5,626 bases of DNA from Flavobacteriaceae bacterium (GTDB lineage: Bacteria > Bacteroidota > Bacteroidia > Flavobacteriales > Flavobacteriaceae), in NCBI GenBank assembly GCA_023141985.1, contig JAGLKH010000385.1, forward strand, positions 1 to 5,626, in the 5' to 3' direction. Of this stretch, positions 1 through 5,626 are shown piece after piece. Position 1 is the stretch's first letter. The number at the start of each line of letters is the position of its first letter. The notes beneath the pieces were generated by a model. That model saw only the letters and a program-made list of their open reading frames with translations. It searched no databases and was not told the DNA's origin. The translations under genes and the position numbers were made by a program.

Positions 1-936
1 GATAATCGTTTTGTAAAAATTAAATACTTCTTTTCGAAAATCCTTTACTTTATCAATTTCTGAAAACCTAGGCAAAATATACAATGCCAATAATGAACTT
101 ACAAACATTAAATAATACTTAGAAATTCTAGTCATGGCTTCCCAAAAACCTGCATCTTTATACCCAATATTATCTATAATATATGAACGAATTGCAATAG
201 CAACTATAGGAAGAGCAATTGCCGAAAATAAAGCCATAATCGAATACGAACTCATCTTCTTCATATAATTAAAACTAACACTACTAACCTTTATTAATGG
301 TATTAAACTGCGTCGATTTAACATGCCCACCAATGTGATTAAAAATATTAATGATTCTGCTATAACTACCGATACCAAAGCACCATCAATCTTGTTTTGA
401 TAAATTAAAAGCAAGGTTATAGAAACACTTAAAATTTGCCCAATAATGTTAATGATTATAAGAATTTTATACTTTGAAAATCCGTTTATTATTGAAAACG
501 AAAACATATTCAAGGAATAAAAAGGAAGTGCTATAGCTAAAATTTTTATTACATAAGAATAATCAATGTAGATTGGGAAAATAATATTATTTAAATATTC
601 TGCATTAAAATAACAGAAAAATGACACTAGAATTGTTGATATAAATCCAAGATAAAAAACTGTAGAAATCGTTTTACTTAACTCAACAGCATTGTCTTTA
701 AATTCAGAAATATATTTTACAGCACCATTGTAAAATCCTAATGTTGCTAACGATTGTGTAGAACTAACAAAATTACGTAAGTTTCCTATTAAAGCTAACC
801 CTTCAGCTCCAACAAAAATCGCTATAGCTTTCGAGGTTAAAAACCCTGCTATTATTCTTGTTAAAACTGAAGCTGAATTTAAAGAGGCTACCTTAATTAA
901 AACGTTGTTATTTATATAATCAATTATTTTTTTCAA
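1..936 (-). CDS. wzx: WzxE-like O-antigen/repeat-unit flippase, C-terminus cut by the window edge
   Basis: This is an inner-membrane translocase of the polysaccharide flippase superfamily (MOP/MATE-type fold). It is predicted to move undecaprenyl-diphosphate-linked repeat units from the cytoplasmic to the periplasmic face. My translation from the minus strand gives 312 residues open to base 1; relatives run to roughly 410-430, so about 100 are missing. It is almost wholly hydrophobic, with repeated membrane segments. Stretches matching WzxE-type proteins as I remember them are GAEGLALIGNLRNF (residues 43-56), TLGFYNGAVKYISE (65-78), GFWEAMTRIS (263-272) and the YLMFVSSLLALYILPRFSEI region (275-294). 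The start is TTG at 936-934, directly after the aminotransferase TAA in the same frame. No earlier start is possible, and the next in-frame ATG is about 140 codons in, inside the membrane domain. Translation is probably coupled to the upstream gene. The transported glycan is unknown; context suggests it contains an N-acylated amino-deoxyhexose. Confidence 0.88.
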   Translation of the reverse strand, partial: MKKIIDYINNNVLIKVASLNSASVLTRIIAGFLTSKAIAIFVGAEGLALIGNLRNFVSSTQSLATLGFYNGAVKYISEFKDNAVELSKTISTVFYLGFISTILVSFFCYFNAEYLNNIIFPIYIDYSYVIKILAIALPFYSLNMFSFSIINGFSKYKILIIINIIGQILSVSITLLLIYQNKIDGALVSVVIAESLIFLITLVGMLNRRSLIPLIKVSSVSFNYMKKMSSYSIMALFSAIALPIVAIAIRSYIIDNIGYKDAGFWEAMTRISKYYLMFVSSLLALYILPRFSEIDKVKDFRKEVFNFYKTII

Positions 937-2037
937 TTAATATAGATTTATTATTTGTATCACTTTATTTACTTGGCTATCACTCATTACAGGGCTTATT
1001 GGTAAACTTACAATTGCATCATGAATATATTCTGTTAAAGGTAGTTTCAAAGATAATAAATCATTTAAAGCTTTTTGTTTATGTGGAGGGATAGGATAAT
1101 GTATTAAAGTTTCAATATTATTGTCTTTTAAATAATTCACAAACGACTCTCTATCATCAACTAAAACAACGAACAGATGAAACACATGATTTTTTGATTG
1201 ATCATAAAACGGAAGTTTAATTTTTTTATTTTTTATTCCTGAAATATATCGATTTGCAACTGCACAACGCTTTTGGTTATCTGCATCAAGTAGATTTAGC
1301 TTAATGTTTAAAATCATAGCCTGAATTTCGTCTAATCTAGAATTGTAACCAACAACATCATTTTTATACTTTGATGACGTGCCATAATTTCGAAGTTTTA
1401 TAATTGTCTTTGCTAAAGATTCATCATTTGTAGTTACAGCACCTGCGTCTCCTAATGCTCCAAGATTTTTACTCGGATAAAAACTAAATGCTGCAACAGT
1501 GCCTAAGTTTCCAGCCTTAATATCGTCTTTATTCATAGCCCCATGGGCTTGAGCAGCATCTTCAATAACCAATAATTGATACTTATTTGCATAACGTTGT
1601 ATGTTTTCCATATCAGCCAACTGGCCATACAAATGCACAGCCAAAATGGCTTTAGTTTTAGCTGTAATATGTTTTTCAATTTCGTCTACCGAAATATTAT
1701 AAGTATCAATATTAGGTTCCACTAAAATAGGCTTTAATCTAGAATGCTTAATTGCCAAAATACTTGCTATGTATGTATTTGAAGGAACAATAACCTCATC
1801 TTCTTCTTGAAGGATCCCCAATTCTATATAAGCTTTAAAGATTAATATTAAAGCATCTAAACCATTACTTACACCAATACAATGTTTTGTACCACAATAC
1901 TTTGCATAATTATTTTCAAATGCCGTAACTTCATTTCCCAGAATATAATAACCTGAATTTAAAAACTGTTTAAACTTCTCTTGAAATTGAGATTCAAAAC
2001 GCGCATTAATTTTATGTAAGTCTAAAAACTTAATCAT
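937..2037 (-). CDS. fdtB: FdtB/QdtB-type dTDP-3-keto-6-deoxyhexose 3-aminotransferase (DegT/DnrJ/EryC1/StrS family)
   Basis: This is a cytoplasmic PLP-dependent aminotransferase of 366 residues, full length for the family. It likely converts a dTDP-3-keto-6-deoxyhexose to the dTDP-3-amino-3,6-dideoxyhexose (Fuc3N or Qui3N series), with glutamate as the usual amino donor. Visible marks are the opening MIKFLDL, SGYYILG (28-34), [19 protein letters not shown] (47-65), the cofactor-binding [11 protein letters not shown] (157-167; D160 expected to contact the pyridine nitrogen), and [20 protein letters not shown] (184-203), where K190 is the expected PLP Schiff-base lysine. [10 protein letters not shown] and [10 protein letters not shown] (231-240) follow as in FdtB/QdtB. 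The ATG at 2037-2035 overlaps the acyltransferase TGA by four bases (ATGA), and its own TAA abuts the flippase start. The family is certain. The exact sugar is inferred, because the isomerase that decides the galacto or gluco series lies outside the window; UDP-linked substrates or other DegT reactions are less likely. Confidence 0.9.
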   Translation of the reverse strand: MIKFLDLHKINARFESQFQEKFKQFLNSGYYILGNEVTAFENNYAKYCGTKHCIGVSNGLDALILIFKAYIELGILQEEDEVIVPSNTYIASILAIKHSRLKPILVEPNIDTYNISVDEIEKHITAKTKAILAVHLYGQLADMENIQRYANKYQLLVIEDAAQAHGAMNKDDIKAGNLGTVAAFSFYPSKNLGALGDAGAVTTNDESLAKTIIKLRNYGTSSKYKNDVVGYNSRLDEIQAMILNIKLNLLDADNQKRCAVANRYISGIKNKKIKLPFYDQSKNHVFHLFVVLVDDRESFVNYLKDNNIETLIHYPIPPHKQKALNDLLSLKLPLTEYIHDAIVSLPISPVMSDSQVNKVIQIINLY

Positions 2038-3035
2038 AGCATAATGTTATTCAAATAAAAATGGTTCTTTGTGCTAACGCGATAAAAATCCTGGGTTATA
2101 GTTTTGGCACCAAATCCTTCTTTCCAAAATAGCAAACCTTCATTAATATTTTTTCCTTGATTTTTATTAGAGATTCCAAAATCAAAATATTTTTTGTTTG
2201 CAAAAACTTCATTTATCAAATAAAAATGTAAATAGTCCAAACTACCCAACATATTCTTATCAATATTCGCAGATATATATTGTGCGTGAGCTACTTTTTT
2301 AGTTTCAAAAATTGTTGCTCCACCGACTATGTTATCATTAAAATACACATTAAATTGCCTTATATTATTTGGAAAATGTTGCTTTAACAAAGTAATTTCA
2401 TTTAAGCTGTGAACTGGGTTTGCGTTATGCTTTAATTTTAAATTTGGTATTAAAATGCCATTCCAAAATTCATTAAACTCCCTTTCTTCTTTAATCTCTA
2501 ATTTATGCCTTTTTGCTCTTTTATAGCCTTCAATTCTGTTTTTAGAAATGTTAATCCCATCATCTAAATCAATAACCGAAAGAACGTCTCTTCTTAATAA
2601 TTCAGCATTTAATAAAAACATAAAATAATTTATCTCATCGCTTGGTAAACTATTATAAATTGGTGGAATTAATTTAAGCTCTAAAGTTTCAAAGCCGTTA
2701 GAATTTAAAAATATTAAAATCGACTTGAAGCTCTCCAAAACGTCCTGAAATTTTAAAGCCTCATGAATTACTAAACCACCATACGTTAGTCCTTGATGAG
2801 AATAAATTATATTGTCAACTCTATTAGCGGGAAAAATGGCTACTAACTTTTCCTCTTTGAATACTAAAAGCGAATAATCATCAAATCTGTCACTATGATA
2901 ATCCATAAAGTCTCTATGGAATAAAAATGTAGCATTTTTGGATTTCGCTACAAACTTATTCCAATCATTTGAATCTTCTGTTGTATACCTTCTAACCTTA
3001 AAACTTGGTTTACTATTTTGCGTTACTTTTTTCAA
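2034..3035 (-). CDS. FemAB/GNAT-type acyltransferase, candidate amino-sugar N-acyltransferase
   Basis: This is a soluble protein of 333 residues with no signal peptide or membrane segment. It resembles the GNAT proteins of the FemAB-like (Acetyltransf_6) group common in flavobacterial polysaccharide loci. An N-terminal half (about 14-150) carries [20 protein letters not shown] (37-56), and a second GNAT-like half (about 160-320) carries [20 protein letters not shown] (237-256), [18 protein letters not shown] (284-301) and the closing FWKEGFGA (303-310). From context it probably acylates the amino group made by the next enzyme, taking the role that hexapeptide-repeat FdtC/QdtC or WecD play elsewhere. 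The acyl donor (acyl-CoA or aminoacyl-tRNA) cannot be told from sequence. The start is TTG at 3035-3033: an in-frame TAA lies 15 bases further upstream, with no ATG between, and the next in-frame ATG falls at residue 44, inside a conserved stretch. It is the first gene of the minus-strand cassette, overlapping the aminotransferase by four bases. Confidence 0.8.
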   Translation of the reverse strand: MKKVTQNSKPSFKVRRYTTEDSNDWNKFVAKSKNATFLFHRDFMDYHSDRFDDYSLLVFKEEKLVAIFPANRVDNIIYSHQGLTYGGLVIHEALKFQDVLESFKSILIFLNSNGFETLELKLIPPIYNSLPSDEINYFMFLLNAELLRRDVLSVIDLDDGINISKNRIEGYKRAKRHKLEIKEEREFNEFWNGILIPNLKLKHNANPVHSLNEITLLKQHFPNNIRQFNVYFNDNIVGGATIFETKKVAHAQYISANIDKNMLGSLDYLHFYLINEVFANKKYFDFGISNKNQGKNINEGLLFWKEGFGAKTITQDFYRVSTKNHFYLNNIML

Positions 3036-3106
3036 ATAACTTAATATAAATTATTACTGTAAAACTAAAGTTATTATTTATTTTTACCTAAATTTATATA
3101 CCATAT
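3036..3106. promoter_or_regulatory. Divergent intergenic region with mirrored start-proximal 9-mers
   Basis: These 71 bases separate the two divergent transcription units, so promoters for both probably lie here or just inside the genes. The region is almost pure A/T, with no Shine-Dalgarno sequence on either side. The 9-mer AATTTATAT occurs at 3091-3099 on plus, 7 bases before ATG 3107, and at 3052-3044 on minus, 8 bases before TTG 3035. The plus copy lies within TAAATTTA (3089-3096), one base off the Bacteroidota -7 consensus TAnnTTTG, but that would leave only a very short leader and I see no convincing -33 TTG partner. The role is unproven. Confidence 0.4.
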
Positions 3107-4402
3107 ATGACATATAATTTATCTGAGAACTATTTAAAAAACATTACATTTATTATTTTCTTATTAGTTTTTGTTTTTGTAATAAACAAACCAATAGAGT
3201 TATTTCCTGATTCTGAAGGTTATCTAAATATGTATATTTTCAGATCTGCAACTTATCCATTATTCCTCTCTCTCATAAAAACCATTTTTGGGTCTTTATT
3301 TAATATTGCAACAATTTTTATACAAATACTTATTGGAATTTATTCAATATACTTTTTTGTTAATACACTTAAAAAAAATATTAATATCAATCCAATTTGG
3401 TGTTTAGGACTTACAATCATTTTATTAATTCCCTACATTTATAATCATAATGTCGCTAATAGATTTCTTTCTGAAGCCCTATCATATCCACTTTATTTAA
3501 TTGTTGTAACACATTATATTTCTTTATTAATAACTGAGAAAACTAAATATATCTTATACGCCTTTCCTATTCTCTTCTTACTATTAATGACACGTAGTCA
3601 ATTTATTTTTATGATTCCAGTAGGTATCTTGATATTAATATGGGTGTCATTTAAAAACAAAGTCTTCAAACAAAATATATGGTTATTTTTAGTACTCTTT
3701 TGCTTCCCTTTCTTAGTTTCAACAGCAGATAAAACTTATCATAAAATTAAGCATGGTCACTTTGTAAACACACCATGGACAGGAATTCATTTAATAACAC
3801 CTGCTTTTTATGTTGCAAATAAAGAAGATGCATCTATTTTTAATACTAGCGAAGAACGTCTTTTTTTTGAAACAACTTACAAACAATTATCTGAAAAAAA
3901 ACTAAATATAAATCATTTAAACTTGAAACGTAATACCGACGAAATAACACCTTTTATCACTTATTATTCTGAAATTGCAAATCATACGGTTTTAACCGTT
4001 GGAGAAAACTTATCTGACACTAAACTCACAAAAAATAAAAAATATATAACAGTTGATGAATTAACAAAAAATATGACTATTCCATTAATTCTAAACAACT
4101 TTAAACGATGGTTCAATATTTATATTAAAAATATAATTCATGCTTTTGGAAATTCAAAATATGTCTTATTATATCTTATATTATTTGCATATAGCTTATT
4201 TGGATTAAAAAAGAATGATTCAAGTAAAAACAAATTAATTGCTTTAATCATATTGCTAACATTTTCTAATATCGCATTAGTAGCTATTGGAATGCACACT
4301 ATAAAAAGATTTACTTTTTATAATGATTGGGTGTTATTCTTAATAATTTTTGTTTTATTGGACACCATTAACTCCTTTAATAAAAAACCTCATGGATATT
4401 GA
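3107..4402 (+). CDS. Multi-pass membrane protein, probable GT-C fold glycosyltransferase
   Basis: This is a 431-residue integral membrane protein with roughly nine to ten hydrophobic segments (first about 12-28, last about 405-420). I cannot name its exact family, but its layout is that of GT-C enzymes such as GT39/ArnT relatives. An acidic loop follows the first membrane segment (FPDSEGYLNM, 33-42; D35 and E37 candidate catalytic or metal/substrate residues), then RSATYPLFLSLI (46-57). NRFLSEALSYPLYL (118-131) resembles the usual SE/TE-L segment, and LLLMTRSQFIFMIPVGIL (158-175) the usual TRP-type segment. A long hydrophilic stretch (about 207-340) is probably periplasmic, and HTIKRFTFYNDWVLFL (397-412) resembles the R-[YF] end motif. 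It is predicted to transfer a sugar from a polyprenyl-phosphate donor outside the cytoplasm. The following GT2 gene overlaps its end by 11 bases and could make that donor. An AT-rich stretch with no Shine-Dalgarno precedes the ATG. An O-antigen polymerase is an alternative, less favoured because of the first-loop acidic motif. Confidence 0.62.
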   Translation: MTYNLSENYLKNITFIIFLLVFVFVINKPIELFPDSEGYLNMYIFRSATYPLFLSLIKTIFGSLFNIATIFIQILIGIYSIYFFVNTLKKNININPIWCLGLTIILLIPYIYNHNVANRFLSEALSYPLYLIVVTHYISLLITEKTKYILYAFPILFLLLMTRSQFIFMIPVGILILIWVSFKNKVFKQNIWLFLVLFCFPFLVSTADKTYHKIKHGHFVNTPWTGIHLITPAFYVANKEDASIFNTSEERLFFETTYKQLSEKKLNINHLNLKRNTDEITPFITYYSEIANHTVLTVGENLSDTKLTKNKKYITVDELTKNMTIPLILNNFKRWFNIYIKNIIHAFGNSKYVLLYLILFAYSLFGLKKNDSSKNKLIALIILLTFSNIALVAIGMHTIKRFTFYNDWVLFLIIFVLLDTINSFNKKPHGY

Positions 4403-5543
4403 ATTATCTATTGTAATACCTTGCCTTAATGAAGCTGAAACACTAGAGACATGTATTACCAAAGCCAATTATTTTCTAAAGCAAAACAATGTTTCTGGAG
4501 AAATAATTATAGCTGATAATGGAAGTACAGATGGTTCACAGCAAATAGCCAAAAAGCTTAACACCAAGGTTATTCATGTTACAAATAAGGGTTACGGAAA
4601 CGCATTAAAATCTGGTATTGAAGCTGCAACTGGAACATATATTATTATGGCAGATGCTGATGATAGTTATGACTTTAAATCATTAATGCCTTTTTTAGAA
4701 AAACTAAGAGAGGGTAATGATCTTGTTATGGGTAACCGATTTAAAGGCGAAATAAAAAAGGGAGCTATGCCTTTTCTTCATAAATATTTAGGCAATCCTG
4801 TATTATCTTTTATTGGAAAATTATTCTTTAAAATTAATATTGGCGATTTCCATTGCGGATTAAGAGGTTTCTCTAAGGAAGCATATTATAAAATGGATTT
4901 AAAAACCACAGGAATGGAATTTGCATCTGAAATGATTGTAAAATCGAAATTAAATAATCTCTCAATTGTTGAAGTTTCTACTATACTTTATCCTGATGGA
5001 AGAACAAGAAAACCGCATTTAAACACTTGGCGTGATGGCTGGAGGCATTTAAGATTCTTAACCCTTTATAGCCCAAAATGGTTATTTTTATTTCCTGGAA
5101 TTATATTTATGTTTATAGGTTTTGTTTCTTCTCTAGTTTTAATAATAAACCCAATAATTGTAAAACAAATAATGTTTGATATTCATACATTATTATTCAC
5201 GTCTAGCCTAACTTTAATTGGTTTTCAATTTTTTATTTTTTATGCACTTACCAAAGTATTTGCTGTAGAAAATGGCTTACTACCAAAAAGTAATAGATAT
5301 AATAAACTATTTAAATTTTTAAATTTAGAAATTGGTTTAATAATAGGCTTTATTCTATTAGTAATTGGCATTACCTTAAGTTTCAAAGGCTTATCTGTAT
5401 GGAAAGAATTAAATTTTGGCTCATTAAATCCTTCAAATACTTTTAGAATAATTATTCCAGCTGTTTTTACAATTTTATTAGGGATTCAAATTATTCTATT
5501 TAGTTTATTCTTTAGTATTTTAGGATTAAAAAACAAAAACTAA
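4392..5543 (+). CDS. GT2 polyprenyl-phosphate glycosyltransferase with C-terminal membrane domain
   Basis: This is a 383-residue, membrane-anchored family 2 glycosyltransferase similar to dolichol/polyprenyl-phosphate mannose or glucose synthases. It is predicted to transfer a hexose from a nucleotide sugar to polyprenyl phosphate at the cytoplasmic face. The GT-A domain covers about 1-225: LSIVIPCLNEAETLE (5-19), ADNGSTDGS (41-49), NKGYGNALKSG (65-75), MADADDSYD (86-94; DxD metal site at D88/D90), MGNRFKGEIKKGAMP (113-127), DFHCGLRGF (152-160) and MEFASEM (175-181). PDGRTRKPHLNTWRDGWRHL (201-220) leads into four hydrophobic segments (about 229-252, 264-288, 312-330, 351-376). I chose ATG 4392 over the open frame reaching TTG 4350: the GT2 domain begins at once after this ATG, an A-rich run (AATAAAAAACCTC) precedes it, and the overlap with the upstream gene falls to 11 bases. 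The sugar is unknown. The upstream GT-C protein is the natural user of its product. Confidence 0.88.
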   Translation: MDIELSIVIPCLNEAETLETCITKANYFLKQNNVSGEIIIADNGSTDGSQQIAKKLNTKVIHVTNKGYGNALKSGIEAATGTYIIMADADDSYDFKSLMPFLEKLREGNDLVMGNRFKGEIKKGAMPFLHKYLGNPVLSFIGKLFFKINIGDFHCGLRGFSKEAYYKMDLKTTGMEFASEMIVKSKLNNLSIVEVSTILYPDGRTRKPHLNTWRDGWRHLRFLTLYSPKWLFLFPGIIFMFIGFVSSLVLIINPIIVKQIMFDIHTLLFTSSLTLIGFQFFIFYALTKVFAVENGLLPKSNRYNKLFKFLNLEIGLIIGFILLVIGITLSFKGLSVWKELNFGSLNPSNTFRIIIPAVFTILLGIQIILFSLFFSILGLKNKN

Positions 5544-5553
5544 TCCCATAAAG

Positions 5554-5626
5554 TTAAATACTCTTATTTCTCTTTCGCTCAACTTCTGTCAATAATATTT
5601 TACGTAAACGTAAGTGATTAGGTGTA
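5554..5626 (-). CDS. typA: C-terminal end of a convergent gene, probably translational GTPase TypA/BipA
   Basis: Only the last codons are present, running in from the right edge. The minus strand from 5625 reads TPNHLRLRKILLTEVERKRN, then K, S, I and a TAA at 5556-5554. This resembles the conserved tail of TypA/BipA, where a VEVTP-x-x-(I/L)-R-(L/I)-RK segment is followed by LTE-x-x-RKR close to the stop. TypA is a ribosome-associated GTPase linked to ribosome assembly and stress or cold adaptation. The stop lies 10 bases from the GT2 stop, so the genes converge with no room for, and no sign of, a hairpin terminator between them. The call rests on about 23 residues of remembered family sequence and could be wrong. 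Confidence 0.68.
   Translation of the reverse strand, partial: TPNHLRLRKILLTEVERKRNKSI

Noticed and set aside
937..2037. The aminotransferase as WecE (4-aminotransferase) because of its acyltransferase and WzxE-like neighbours.
   Set aside because: The [11 protein letters not shown] and [18 protein letters not shown] segments and the MIKFLDL opening match FdtB/QdtB-type 3-aminotransferases better than WecE, which I recall having different residues around the PLP lysine.
3041..3106. A clean Bacteroidota promoter (-33 TTG with -7 TAnnTTTG) in the divergent gap.
   Set aside because: The best -7-like match, TAAATTTA at 3089-3096, is too close to ATG 3107 and has no clear -33 partner; the region is described as regulatory without assigning a promoter.
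4350..4391. An open frame extends the GT2 protein upstream to a TTG at 4350, adding 14 residues.
   Set aside because: The extra residues precede the canonical GT2 start, would overlap the upstream gene by 53 bases and lie in its coding frame. ATG 4392 has an A-rich lead and fits the family start.
5544..5553. Possible bidirectional terminator between the two convergent genes.
   Set aside because: The gap is only 10 bases and I could find no GC-rich stem or matched inverted repeat around it.
5600..5609. The palindrome TTTACGTAAA near the right edge looked like a possible operator.
   Set aside because: It lies inside the codons for the LRLRK part of the convergent gene tail, far from any start codon, so a chance coding palindrome explains it.
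1..5626. Mobile elements, CRISPR repeats, tRNA or riboswitch structures.
   Set aside because: Reading both strands I saw no transposase-like frames, terminal repeats, spaced direct repeats or tRNA-like folds; nearly all bases belong to the genes described.

Overview
The window is strongly AT-rich. Its A-rich translation starts lack Shine-Dalgarno sequences, and the protein families fit a marine or soil member of the Flavobacteriaceae (Bacteroidota). This placement is an inference from composition and protein flavour, not from a marker gene. The DNA is densely coding: the longest gap without a gene is about 71 bases, there are no RNA genes, and I see no mobile elements or CRISPR repeats.

Left half (1-3035, all minus strand): a tightly coupled three-gene cassette, read from right to left. 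It encodes a FemAB/GNAT-type acyltransferase (3035-2034), a PLP-dependent sugar-nucleotide 3-aminotransferase of the FdtB/QdtB type (2037-937) and a WzxE-like O-antigen/repeat-unit flippase (936 to the left edge, C-terminus cut off). The first two genes overlap by 4 bases (ATGA). The flippase starts with TTG on the base after the aminotransferase stop, in the same frame. Together they look like the end of a pathway that makes an N-acylated 3-amino-3,6-dideoxyhexose, builds it into a lipid-linked repeat unit and flips that unit across the inner membrane. The partner isomerase (FdtA/QdtA) and the dTDP-glucose genes are not in this window.

Middle (3036-3106): a 71-base divergent intergenic region that must hold the start signals for both directions. 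The same AT-rich 9-mer lies 7-8 bases ahead of both start codons, as an inverted repeat.

Right half (3107-5543, plus strand): a two-gene unit overlapping by 11 bases. A multi-pass membrane protein with GT-C glycosyltransferase features is followed by a GT2 polyprenyl-phosphate glycosyltransferase with four C-terminal membrane segments. The likely joint role is that the GT2 enzyme makes polyprenyl-phosphate-sugar on the cytoplasmic face and the GT-C protein uses it on the periplasmic face to decorate a glycan, lipid or protein.

Right edge (5554-5626, minus strand): the last residues of a convergent gene that look like the C-terminus of the translational GTPase TypA/BipA. This suggests the surface-polysaccharide genes border a housekeeping gene here.

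Overall this is a recognisable surface-glycan locus rather than a wholly new system. The points most worth a second look are the FemAB-fold acyltransferase in the amino-sugar pathway and the unassigned GT-C/GT2 pair.
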